Origin: CAXMMR01 sp965198995
Lineage (GTDB): Bacteria; Pseudomonadota; Alphaproteobacteria; Acetobacterales; Acetobacteraceae
Reading direction: 5' to 3'
DNA: 64,000 nucleotides
Assembly: GCA_965198995.1 (NCBI GenBank)
Contig: CBDAQG010000002.1
Coordinates: 620,001-684,000 of the forward strand
Shown: piece after piece, positions 1 to 7,990 of the stretch
How the letters are laid out: the number at the start of each line of letters is the position of its first letter
Position numbering within the stretch: position 1 is the stretch's first letter
Made by a program: the position numbers and the translations under genes
Notes under the pieces: model-generated
What the model was told of the DNA's origin: nothing
What the model saw: the letters and a program-made list of their open reading frames with translations, nothing else
Databases searched by the model: none

Positions 1-1
1 C

Positions 2-2122
2 GTCGACGAGGTCGACAGCATCCTGATCGACGAGGCGCGCACCCCGCTGATCATTTCGGGCCCGTCCGACGACAGCTCCGAGCTCTACCGCCATGTCGAC
101 GACGTCGTGCGCGTGCTGGTGCGCGACGCGACGACCTACGAGAAGGACGAAAAGGCGCGCTCGGTGCACCTCACCGAGGAAGGCTCGGAGACCGTCGAGC
201 AGATGTTGCGCGATGCCAACATCCTCACCGAGGGCAACCTCTACGACATCTTCAACGTCAGCGTCGTCCACCACGTCCAGCAATCGCTGCGCAGCCACAC
301 CCTGTTCGCCCGCGACGTGGACTACATCGTTCGCGACGACAAGATCGTCATCGTCGACGAGTTCACCGGCCGGATGATGGAGGGCCGCCGCTACTCGGAG
401 GGCCTGCACCAGGCGCTGGAGGCCAAGGAGCACGTCACCGTCCAGCAGGAAAACCAGACGCTGGCCTCGATCACCTTCCAGAACTATTTCCGCCTCTACC
501 CCAAGCTCTCCGGCATGACCGGCACCGCAATGACCGAGGCCGACGAGTTCGCCGAGATCTACAAGCTCGACGTCGTCGAGATCCCGACCAACGTGCCGGT
601 CGGCCGGGCCGACAGCGACGACGAGGTCTACCGCTCGGCGAGCGAAAAATACGACGCGGTCGCGACGCTGATCGAGGAGGCGCAGCAGCGCGGCCAGCCG
701 GTGCTCGTCGGCACCACCAGCATCGAGAAGTCCGAGACGATCAGCGCCATCCTCAAGAAGCGCCGCATCGTCCACTCGGTGCTGAACGCGCGCTTCCACG
801 AGCAGGAGGCCAGCATCGTCGCCCAGGCCGGCGCCCCCGGCCGGGTCACGATCGCGACCAACATGGCCGGGCGGGGAACCGACATCAAGCTCGGCGGCAA
901 CCTCGATATGCGGCTGAAGAACGAGCTCGACCCCGCCGCCGCAGCCGAGGCGCGCGAGGCCGCAGCGGCCAGCATCCGCACCGAGATCGACGGCTTCCAC
1001 GAGGCGGTGAAGACCGCCGGCGGCCTGTTCGTCATCGGCACCGAGCGGCACGAGAGCCGGCGCATCGACAACCAGCTCCGCGGCCGCTCCGGCCGTCAGG
1101 GCGACCCGGGCGCCTCGCGCTTCTTCCTCTCGCTTGAGGACGACCTGATGCGCATCTTCGGCTCCGAGCGCATGGGCGGCATGCTGCAGCGTCTCGGCCT
1201 CAAGGAGGGCGAGGCGATCGTCCACCCCTGGATCAACAAGGCGCTCGAAAAGGCGCAGAAAAAGGTCGAGGCGCGCAACTTCGACACCCGCAAGAACGTG
1301 CTCAAATACGACGACGTGATGAACGACCAGCGCCGCGAGGTCTATGCCCAGCGGCGCGAGTTCATGTCCGCCGCCGACGTCTCCGCCGCGGTCGCCGACA
1401 TGCGCCACGAGGTGATCGCCGGCCTCGTCGTCCGCCGCATCCCCGAACGCGCTTTCGCCGAGCAGTGGGAGACGGCCGAGCTCGCCGGCGACGTCCAGCG
1501 CCTGCTCAACCTGAGCCTGCCGGTCGCCCAATGGGCGGCGGAGGACGGCATTGCCGAGGAGGAAATCCGCAGCCGCATCGAGCAGGCCGCCGACCAGATG
1601 ATGGCCGCCAAGGCGGCCAATTTCGGCCCGGAAATGATGCGCTTCGTCGAGAAGTCGCTGCTGCTGCAAGTGTTCGACGCGGTGTGGAAGGAGCACCTGC
1701 TGGCGCTCGACTACCTGCGCCAGGGCATCGGCCTGCGCGCCTACGGCCAGCGCGACCCGCTTAACGAGTACAAAACCGAGGCGTTCGCGCTGTTCAACGC
1801 CATGCTCGACGACCTGCGCGAGCGCATCACCGCGCTGCTCGCCCGCGTCGAGCTCGGCGCCGACCCGCTGCCCCAGCCCGAGCCGATCCGGCTATTCGAA
1901 AGCCATCCGCCGCCGCCCAGCGCCCTGCCGCATTTCGGCCACCAGGCCGAAGAGCTGGCCGTCGCCGAGCTGGAGCCGATCCGCATGACGGTCGCCGCCG
2001 CCGCCGCGTCCGTCGACCCGAACGATCCGACGAGCTGGCTCAGCACCCCCCGCAACGCGCCCTGCCCATGCGGCTCCGGCAAGAAGTACAAGCACTGCCA
2101 TGGACGAGCGGCGGGGCAGTAA
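2..2122 (+). CDS. secA: Preprotein translocase ATPase SecA (5' partial)
   Basis: This is the motor ATPase that drives Sec-dependent protein export at the inner membrane. The frame is open from base 2, so about 200 N-terminal residues (Walker A and the first part of NBD1) lie outside the window. About 706 residues are visible. They begin at the DEVD Walker B motif (VDEVDSILIDEARTPL), followed by the preprotein cross-linking domain, then NBD2 with TSIEKSE, ATNMAGRGTD and the arginine finger region QLRGRSGRQGD, then the helical scaffold and wing domains. The C-terminal zinc-binding tail CPCGSGKKYKHCHG, the SecB/ribosome contact, is intact. The stop is followed 17 nt later by a repeat element that separates it from the convergent ClC gene. 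Identification is secure. Confidence 0.98.
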   Translation, partial: VDEVDSILIDEARTPLIISGPSDDSSELYRHVDDVVRVLVRDATTYEKDEKARSVHLTEEGSETVEQMLRDANILTEGNLYDIFNVSVVHHVQQSLRSHTLFARDVDYIVRDDKIVIVDEFTGRMMEGRRYSEGLHQALEAKEHVTVQQENQTLASITFQNYFRLYPKLSGMTGTAMTEADEFAEIYKLDVVEIPTNVPVGRADSDDEVYRSASEKYDAVATLIEEAQQRGQPVLVGTTSIEKSETISAILKKRRIVHSVLNARFHEQEASIVAQAGAPGRVTIATNMAGRGTDIKLGGNLDMRLKNELDPAAAAEAREAAAASIRTEIDGFHEAVKTAGGLFVIGTERHESRRIDNQLRGRSGRQGDPGASRFFLSLEDDLMRIFGSERMGGMLQRLGLKEGEAIVHPWINKALEKAQKKVEARNFDTRKNVLKYDDVMNDQRREVYAQRREFMSAADVSAAVADMRHEVIAGLVVRRIPERAFAEQWETAELAGDVQRLLNLSLPVAQWAAEDGIAEEEIRSRIEQAADQMMAAKAANFGPEMMRFVEKSLLLQVFDAVWKEHLLALDYLRQGIGLRAYGQRDPLNEYKTEAFALFNAMLDDLRERITALLARVELGADPLPQPEPIRLFESHPPPPSALPHFGHQAEELAVAELEPIRMTVAAAAASVDPNDPTSWLSTPRNAPCPCGSGKKYKHCHGRAAGQ

Positions 2123-2137
2123 GCAAGCGTAAGCGTT

Positions 2138-2396
2138 GGGAAGGCCAGGAGCTTTCCCTCCGTGAGCCCTTCCAACTCCGCGTATGCGCAGTCGGACCCT
2201 TTGGCTCACTCCGCCCCTGTACCCCATTAAAGGCGAAGCCTTTAAAATCCGTTTCCATCCATGACGCAGGGCAAGTCCAGTGGTGTGGAAAGCAGGGTTG
2301 AACGGCTTCGCCAAGCAATAAACAGCGCCTGGATGCTCATGGATGCGGGTCTGGGGGCGCCGCCCCCAGCGGGTCCAGGGCAGCGCCCTGGCCTCA
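2138..2396 (+). repeat. Structured intergenic element, copy R1 (full length)
   Basis: Copy of the GC-rich hairpin family, filling the gap between convergent secA and the ClC gene. The parts in order are: a left A hairpin split after AGCTTT by about 57 extra bases that form their own GTGAGCC/GGCTCAC stem; the B hairpin TTAAAGGC-GAA-GCCTTTAAAATCC at about 2232; a spacer sharing GGCTTCGCCAAGCAA with copies R5 and R13; the C hairpin CTGGGGGC-GCC-GCCCCCAG; and the right A' hairpin, whose GGCCAGGG end touches the ClC stop codon. It may serve as a bidirectional terminator. Confidence 0.8.
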
Positions 2397-4259
2397 CTCC
2401 CCGCTTAGATCCCGCCGCCGCCGCTCCAGCTCCTCGGCATAGCGCCGCAACGCATACTGCTCGCTGAGCACACCGATCACCCGCATCGATGCCTCCGCAT
2501 CGACCACCGCCAGCGCGTCCGCCTCCGCCCGCTCGAACATCGCCGCCGCCTCTTTGACCGACATCTGCGGCAGCAGCACGGTCCCCGTCTGCTGCAGCAC
2601 GTCGCCGACGCTGCCCACCGTCTCATCGTCGACGGCATGCACCTCCGAGGGCATGACGAGGCCGGCGTAGCGCCCCGTCTCGTCGAGCACGATCACCCAC
2701 TTCTCCGAGCCCAGCGGGAAGTCGCGGCGGAAGTTGTGGATCGGCAGGTCGGCTCGCACGGTGCGGATCTCGCGCCGCATCATCCGGCCCACGCTCAGAT
2801 TGCGGATCCAGCCGATGTCGACGGCGCTGCGGATCGCCTCGCCGCGCAAATGGAAGCGCCAGGTGGCAAAGGAGTAGCCGAACGTGCGCCGCACGGTGAT
2901 CGCCGACACCACGGCCGCCGCCAGCACCGCCACCGTGATCGGCAGGCTGCCGGTGCTCTCGAGCGCCAGGAACGTCATCGTCAACGGGCCGCCGATGATG
3001 CCCACCGCCATCGCGCTCATGCCGATCAGCGCGTAGACCACTTCGGGCTGCGCCAGGTGGCTGTGCGTCAGCAGCATCAGCGCGCCGAACAGCTTGCCGA
3101 CCAGGGCGCCGAGGAACAGCGAGGCGAAGAACAGGCCGCCGCGAAAGCCCGAACCGATCGAGATCGCCGAGGCGGTGGCCTTCAGCACCAGCAGCAGCGC
3201 GACGAGCTGCAGCGAGTAGGGCGCGTCGATGCTCTGGCGCAGCGCCGCATGGCCAGAGGACAAGACGGCGGGCGAGACCAACGCCAGCATCCCGACTGCC
3301 AGCCCCCCGATCGCCGGCCGCGCCCAGCCCGGCACCCGGCTGCGCCGGAACAGCGTCTCGGTCAGGGTGACGCCGCGCATGATGCAGATGCCGACCAGGG
3401 CGCAGATCACGCCGAGCACCAGCACGGGCAGGAAGTCCGCGGTGCCGAAGGTCGCCGGCAGGCTGAGCGCGAAGCCGGGCTCGTCGCCCTCGAACAGCCG
3501 CATCATCAGCACGCTGCAGATCGCCGCGACGACCACCGGCGCCAGGTTTGCCAGCGTATAGGCGCCGATCACCAGCTCGAAACCGTAGAAGGCGCCGGTG
3601 AGCGGCGCGTTGAAGGCGGCCGAGATCGCCGCCGCGGCGCCGCAGCCCACCAGCAGCCGCAGGTCGTTGCGCCGCACCCGGAAGCTGCGGCCGAACTTGG
3701 AGGCCACGGCGGCGCTGATCTGGGTGTAGCCCGCCTCCAGGCCGATCGAGGCGCCGACGCTGTTCGAGAGCAGCGTCTGACCGACCACGACCAGGCTGTC
3801 GGTGAGCGACATCACGCCGCCATACAGCGCATTGGCCTCGATCGGGTCGACCGCACGTCGCGGCCACACCCGCGCGAGGCACAGCCCGCCCAGGCCGAGC
3901 ATCAACCCACCAACGCTGGGCACGAGCAGCGCTGCCTGGGTGCCGATGCGCGCCGCCCCCGACAGGCGCTGGCCGGCCGCCAGATGGAAGAGCTGACGAT
4001 GCGCCAGCAACGTAACCTGGTTCATGCCGACGACGATGAGCCCCGCCGCAACGCCGACCATCGCCGCCAGCAGCACCAGCCACAGCTCATCGGCGCGCAC
4101 CAGCACGCGCAGCTGCTGCGGCGCGTGCAGCACCCATCGCTGCAGCGGCCGCCAGGCGCGCGTCGCCGGCCTGACCGCCTCGCGCACCGTCGGGCGGCTC
4201 ATGCCGGGTTGCGCCAGCCACAGGCGGCTCGGCAGCAGCGTGCTCATCAGGGGCTTCAT
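2394..4259 (-). CDS. ClC-family chloride channel/antiporter with C-terminal CBS pair
   Basis: Predicted 621-residue integral membrane anion channel or anion/proton antiporter. The start is taken at ATG 4259 (MKPLMSTLL), because the open frame upstream has no membrane or ClC character. About ten hydrophobic helices span roughly residues 60-470. The segment equivalent to the GREGP filter motif reads GLEAG (Glu kept, Arg and Pro changed), and the GxFxP region reads GSGFRGGLFF. The last 140 residues form a CBS-domain pair (MMRREIRTV... VLSEQYALRR) that usually senses adenine nucleotides. The gene stands alone, convergent to secA. The substrate (chloride, nitrate or fluoride) cannot be assigned because the filter motifs are divergent. 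Confidence 0.88.
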   Translation of the reverse strand: MKPLMSTLLPSRLWLAQPGMSRPTVREAVRPATRAWRPLQRWVLHAPQQLRVLVRADELWLVLLAAMVGVAAGLIVVGMNQVTLLAHRQLFHLAAGQRLSGAARIGTQAALLVPSVGGLMLGLGGLCLARVWPRRAVDPIEANALYGGVMSLTDSLVVVGQTLLSNSVGASIGLEAGYTQISAAVASKFGRSFRVRRNDLRLLVGCGAAAAISAAFNAPLTGAFYGFELVIGAYTLANLAPVVVAAICSVLMMRLFEGDEPGFALSLPATFGTADFLPVLVLGVICALVGICIMRGVTLTETLFRRSRVPGWARPAIGGLAVGMLALVSPAVLSSGHAALRQSIDAPYSLQLVALLLVLKATASAISIGSGFRGGLFFASLFLGALVGKLFGALMLLTHSHLAQPEVVYALIGMSAMAVGIIGGPLTMTFLALESTGSLPITVAVLAAAVVSAITVRRTFGYSFATWRFHLRGEAIRSAVDIGWIRNLSVGRMMRREIRTVRADLPIHNFRRDFPLGSEKWVIVLDETGRYAGLVMPSEVHAVDDETVGSVGDVLQQTGTVLLPQMSVKEAAAMFERAEADALAVVDAEASMRVIGVLSEQYALRRYAEELERRRRDLSGE

Positions 4260-4510
4260 GGCGTCATCGGTCCGGAACTGGCACCTCGATTGCGGCGGCT
4301 GTACGGCGATTGATGCGCCGCGGCTCAGCGAAGGCTGCCGTGTCTTGCGACCCGCCAGCCGTGGTTGCAAGCGCCAGCATGCCTGCGCGGCGTTAAGGAT
4401 CCGTAAAGATGGCGATCTTCCTCGCGCCTGACGCCTCGCCAGGAACCGGAATTGACGGCCTCGTGTTACGCCCCAAGCGGTCCGGCCGATCGCGACCGGA
4501 GTAACTGACG
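4260..4510. promoter_or_regulatory. Divergent promoter region between the ClC gene and the 4511 operon
   Basis: About 250 bp without a gene, upstream of both neighbours. It carries an A/T-richer patch around 4390-4410 that includes TTAA-N7-TAAA at 4393-4407, a 7-of-8 match to the alphaproteobacterial CtrA full site TTAA-N7-TTAA. No convincing -35/-10 pair could be chosen, so the region is named only by position and composition. Confidence 0.3.
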
Positions 4511-4696
4511 ATGCAAGGCACATCCCCGCCCACGCGCCCTGAGCGTCATGCCCAGTCCGACGTCCCGCACCCGCCACCCGCGCCGCCGGTCGACCTGCCC
4601 GACCCGGACGCGCCGCCGCCGATCGAGGAGCCGCCGGACATGATCCCGGTGCCGACCGACCCGCCCTCGCCGCCAATGCAGATGCGCCTGCAGTGA
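4511..4696 (+). CDS. Small proline-rich protein
   Basis: A 61-residue protein that is about one-third proline (PHPPPAPPVDLPDPDAPPPI). It has no signal peptide or membrane segment and is probably unstructured. The case for a real gene is a GGAG ribosome-binding site 9 nt before the ATG and a 4-nt translational overlap with the oxidoreductase downstream. Short Pro/Asp-rich proteins of this kind are common in alphaproteobacteria without a known function. None is assigned here. Confidence 0.55.
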   Translation: MQGTSPPTRPERHAQSDVPHPPPAPPVDLPDPDAPPPIEEPPDMIPVPTDPPSPPMQMRLQ

Positions 4697-5745
4697 TAAC
4701 CGAGGCCCTGCCGACATCGATGCGCGTGGTCCACGTCGCCGCCCCGGGCGGCCCGTCCACGATGACGCTGGTCGAGCGCCCGCTGCCGGAGCCCGCCGCC
4801 GGCGAGGTGCTGATCCGCGTCGCCGCCGCCGGCGTCAACCGGCCGGACGTCGCCCAGCGCGCCGGCCTCTATCCGCCACCACCCGGCGCCAGCGCCGTGC
4901 TCGGCCTCGAGGTCGCCGGCGAGGTCGTCGCCTGCGGCCCCGAGGCGCGCCCCGAGGCGGGCTCCGAAGCGGGCTCCAAGGCGGGCGCCGCGACGAGCCT
5001 CGCGCCCGGCGAGCGAGTCACCGCCCTGGTCAACGGCGGCGGCTACGCCGAGTACTGCACCGCGCCGGTCGGGCAATGCCTGCCCTGGCCGCGCGGCTTC
5101 GACGCGATCCACGCCGCGGCCCTGCCGGAAAACCACTTCACGGTCTGGCAGAACGTCTTCCAAATCGGCCGGCTGGCGCCCGGCGAGCGCCTGCTGGTGC
5201 ATGGCGGCACCAGCGGCATCGGCCTGACCGCGACCATGCTCGCCGCCGCCCGCGGCAGCCGGGTGATCGCCACCGCCGGCTCGCGCGAGAAGTGCGACGC
5301 CTGCCTGCGCCACGGCGCCGCCGCCGCGATCAACTACCGGCAGGCGCAGTTTGCCGACGCGGTGCGCGAGTTCACCGCCGGCGAGGGGGTCGACGTGATC
5401 CTCGACATGGTCGGCGGCAGCTACCTGCCGGCCAACCTGCAGAGCCTGGCCGAGCGCGGCCGGCTGGTGGTGATCGCGGTCATGGGCGGCCGGATGGGGG
5501 AGGCGGACCTGGCGCGCATCATGCAGCGCCGGCTGACGCTGACCGGCTCGACCATGCGGCCGCGCACCCGCGCCGAAAAGGCGGCGCTCGCGGCCGAGCT
5601 GAAGCGCGAGGTCTGGCCGCTGCTGGACGCCGGCCAGTGCCGCCCGGTGATCGACACCGTGCTGCCACTCGACCAGGTGGTGCAGGCGCATGAGCGCATG
5701 GACGCGGACCACATCGGCAAGGTGGTGCTGGACCTCACCGCATGA
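4693..5745 (+). CDS. NAD(P)H:quinone oxidoreductase, PIG3/QOR-type (MDR superfamily)
   Basis: A 350-residue zinc-free medium-chain dehydrogenase/reductase expected to reduce quinones or enones with NADPH. It has a GroES-like N-terminal half (GVNRPDVAQRAGLYPPPPG), a Rossmann half with VHGGTSGIGLTA, and no zinc-binding cysteine cluster. A GTG start at 4693 is preferred over ATG 4720 because it gives the LPTSM leader typical of PIG3 proteins and overlaps the previous stop. An in-frame 12-bp tandem expansion (about 4940-4990, PEAGSEAGSKAG) enlarges a loop. Its stop overlaps the next start (ATGA), so it is translationally coupled to the hydrolase. Confidence 0.92.
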   Translation: MITEALPTSMRVVHVAAPGGPSTMTLVERPLPEPAAGEVLIRVAAAGVNRPDVAQRAGLYPPPPGASAVLGLEVAGEVVACGPEARPEAGSEAGSKAGAATSLAPGERVTALVNGGGYAEYCTAPVGQCLPWPRGFDAIHAAALPENHFTVWQNVFQIGRLAPGERLLVHGGTSGIGLTATMLAAARGSRVIATAGSREKCDACLRHGAAAAINYRQAQFADAVREFTAGEGVDVILDMVGGSYLPANLQSLAERGRLVVIAVMGGRMGEADLARIMQRRLTLTGSTMRPRTRAEKAALAAELKREVWPLLDAGQCRPVIDTVLPLDQVVQAHERMDADHIGKVVLDLTA

Positions 5746-6518
5746 TCCTGGCCGGCGTCGCGGCCGGTTCGGGTGCTGGTGCAAGCGGGGCTCCGAGCCT
5801 GGTGCTGTTGCACGGGCTGTTCGGCCAGGCGCGCAACTTCGCCACCGTCCAGCGCCGCCTCGCCGAGCGCCGCCACGTCCTCGCCCTCGACCTGCGCAAC
5901 CACGGCGCCAGCTCACACGCCGACGGCATGGCTTACGTGACCCTGGCCGACGACGTCGCGGAGACCCTCGGCAGGCTCGGCCTCGGGCGCACCGACGTGG
6001 TCGGCCATTCCATGGGCGGCAAGACGGCCATGGCGCTGGCGCTCACACGGCCGGAGCTCGTGCGTCGATTGATCGTCGTCGACATCGCGCCCGTCGCCTA
6101 CAGGCACGCCAACGCAGCCCTCGTCAGGGCCTTGCGGGCCCTGCCGCTCGATGCGCCAATGACTCGCGGCCAGGCCGACCGCGCGCTGGCCGGCGCGATC
6201 CCGGATGCCGTCATCCGCGGCTTCCTGTTGCAGAATTTTCTGAGTGGCGAGCGTCCAGGTTGGCGCTGCGGCTTGGCCGAGATCGCAGCCGCCATCCCGC
6301 AGATCGAGGGCTGGGGTGTCGCCGCCTCAGCTCGCTTCAACGGCGAGACGTTGCTGATCCGTGGCGGCGCGTCCGACTATGTTGGCGAAACCGAGGCGGC
6401 ATCGTTCGAGGTGACCTTTCCACAAAGTAAGATCGAGACGGTGGCCGATGCCGCGCACTGGGTGCACGCGGACGCACCGGAGCGCTTCGTCTCGTTAGTG
6501 AGTGAATTTCTCCCCTGA
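5742..6518 (+). CDS. Alpha/beta hydrolase, YbfF-like esterase
   Basis: A 258-residue cytoplasmic serine hydrolase. The core shows VLLHGLFGQARNF (oxyanion loop), LDLRNHGAS, the nucleophile elbow GHSMGG near residue 90, and a C-terminal His in DAAHWVHAD. The pattern is that of the YbfF/esterase branch that cleaves short acyl esters or acyl-CoA. Its start overlaps the oxidoreductase stop by 4 nt. The substrate is unknown. From here to about 7.35 kb the base composition is visibly less GC-rich than in the neighbours. Confidence 0.88.
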   Translation: MILAGVAAGSGAGASGAPSLVLLHGLFGQARNFATVQRRLAERRHVLALDLRNHGASSHADGMAYVTLADDVAETLGRLGLGRTDVVGHSMGGKTAMALALTRPELVRRLIVVDIAPVAYRHANAALVRALRALPLDAPMTRGQADRALAGAIPDAVIRGFLLQNFLSGERPGWRCGLAEIAAAIPQIEGWGVAASARFNGETLLIRGGASDYVGETEAASFEVTFPQSKIETVADAAHWVHADAPERFVSLVSEFLP

Positions 6519-6582
6519 GCTGACGGTCTCTTGATAGACCTGGGACGCGTCTCGGATCGGCCGATCATGCGCAGAGGTGTCA

Positions 6583-7356
6583 ATGTCGACGTCGATAGGC
6601 CACCGTGCTCGACCCAGCGTGTTCGGCACCGCGGCGCAAGCGTGGCGCAGCGCGTGGCTGGCCGTGCTGCGCATGCCGCTGCTCATGCTGGTGGCGACCC
6701 TGGTGCTGATGGCGTTCTATGTGTGCCAGCAGGCGCTGGCCGGCGCCGTGGGTGAATCGCAACACATCTACCAAGTCGTTTTATCGGCACTCATTGGCCT
6801 TGTGCCGCCCGTTCTGCTGGCGCCGGTTGCTGTCGCAGTGCACCGGTTTGTGCTTCTGGGAGAGCAAGCAAGGTTATGGCCTCACGTGCCAACACGGGTG
6901 GTGCTGTTTTTCGCCAGCTGGCTCGTCGTCTCGTCACTCGCTAATAGCCTGGCGGCATCTCTCACGCAGCTTCCCTATGCCGGGATGACGTTCACCGCAG
7001 AGGCGGTGCAGATCGGGCTATCCATCCTTTACATACGGCTTGTGCTGATGCTCCCAGCAATTGCGGTGCAGTCAACGCAGCCAGCCGCCCCACGCAGCTG
7101 GCGCCAAACCCACCATCGCTTCTGGCGGACGACGGCGGTCATGTTCGTGGCCGAGGTGCCGCTACTTGCGCCAGTCACGATAGCGGTGATGCTGGTCTGG
7201 CTTGATGGTCTCCCTCATCACTTGCCATCAATGCTGATGATCCTGGGTGCGCCGCTCGACGTGGCATGTGCAGTGGTCGGAGCCGCTGCTCTGTCCTGGC
7301 TGTTCCGCCGCTACGACGTTGCCGACGAGCCGAGTCTCATTCCGGCTGCGACTTGA
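6583..7356 (+). CDS. Hypothetical integral membrane protein
   Basis: A 257-residue polytopic protein with about five or six hydrophobic segments (around residues 25-45, 65-85, 100-120, 140-155, 185-205 and 225-245) joined by short loops. It has no recognisable catalytic motif. ATG 6583 is preferred to GTG 6577 because it has AGAGG a few bases upstream. The gene is less GC-rich than its surroundings and ends tail-to-tail with the glycosylase, overlapping it by 20 bp. The function is not recognised. Confidence 0.75.
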   Translation: MSTSIGHRARPSVFGTAAQAWRSAWLAVLRMPLLMLVATLVLMAFYVCQQALAGAVGESQHIYQVVLSALIGLVPPVLLAPVAVAVHRFVLLGEQARLWPHVPTRVVLFFASWLVVSSLANSLAASLTQLPYAGMTFTAEAVQIGLSILYIRLVLMLPAIAVQSTQPAAPRSWRQTHHRFWRTTAVMFVAEVPLLAPVTIAVMLVWLDGLPHHLPSMLMILGAPLDVACAVVGAAALSWLFRRYDVADEPSLIPAAT

Positions 7357-7990
7357 CGGCCTTGCCCTCGTCGGCCGCGCGCCAAAGGTACCACGCCGCC
7401 GTCGACCGGTATGGCCCCCAGGCAGCGCCAACCTCGGCTAGCGCCCTCGGCTTTGGCTGCACCCCCAGGCCGTTAATGCGCCGATAGCCCTCGCGGACGC
7501 CGAAATCATCAACCGGCAGCACGTCCGGCCGTCCAAGCGTGAAGATCAGCAGCATCTCGACCGTCCAGCGCCCGACCCCGCGCACCGCCGAGAGACGCTC
7601 AATCAACGCGTCGTCGGGCAGCCGGGCCGCGGCAGCCCGGCTCGGCACCACGCCGGCCAGCCGCTTCTCGGCGAGGTCGCGCAGCGCCGCCGTCTTGCCG
7701 GCGGAGAAGCCGCAGGCGCGCAGTGCGGCGCCATCCAGGGCGAGCAGCCGCTCGGGCGCCGGATAGGCGCCGCCGCCGTGCGCGGCCAACCGGCCGAGGA
7801 TTGCCTCGGCGGCGCGGCCATGCAGTTGCTGATGGGCGATGGCGTGCACCAAGGCATCGTACGGCTCGCGATCATGGGCGGGCGCGAGCCCGCACGGGCC
7901 GATACGCCCGATCAGCAACGCCAGCGCCGGGTCAGCAGCGGCCAAATGGCGGCAGGCGACGGAGCGGCGCCGGCCCGCCCAGAGGCTCAC
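7337..7990 (-). CDS. DNA-3-methyladenine glycosylase II (AlkA-type HhH-GPD)
   Basis: A base-excision repair enzyme of 217 residues that removes alkylated purines. It has the helix-hairpin-helix LSAVRGVGRWTVEM followed by the catalytic Asp in LPVDDFGVREGY, and the substrate-pocket helix VHAIAHQQLHGRAAEAI. It lacks the N-terminal TBP-like domain of E. coli AlkA, matching the short bacterial and yeast Mag-like forms. Translation is set at GTG 7990, overlapping the comM stop as GTGA. The open frame further upstream is only the comM antiframe. It is the last gene of the minus-strand run. Confidence 0.9.
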   Translation of the reverse strand: MSLWAGRRRSVACRHLAAADPALALLIGRIGPCGLAPAHDREPYDALVHAIAHQQLHGRAAEAILGRLAAHGGGAYPAPERLLALDGAALRACGFSAGKTAALRDLAEKRLAGVVPSRAAAARLPDDALIERLSAVRGVGRWTVEMLLIFTLGRPDVLPVDDFGVREGYRRINGLGVQPKPRALAEVGAAWGPYRSTAAWYLWRAADEGKAVKSQPE

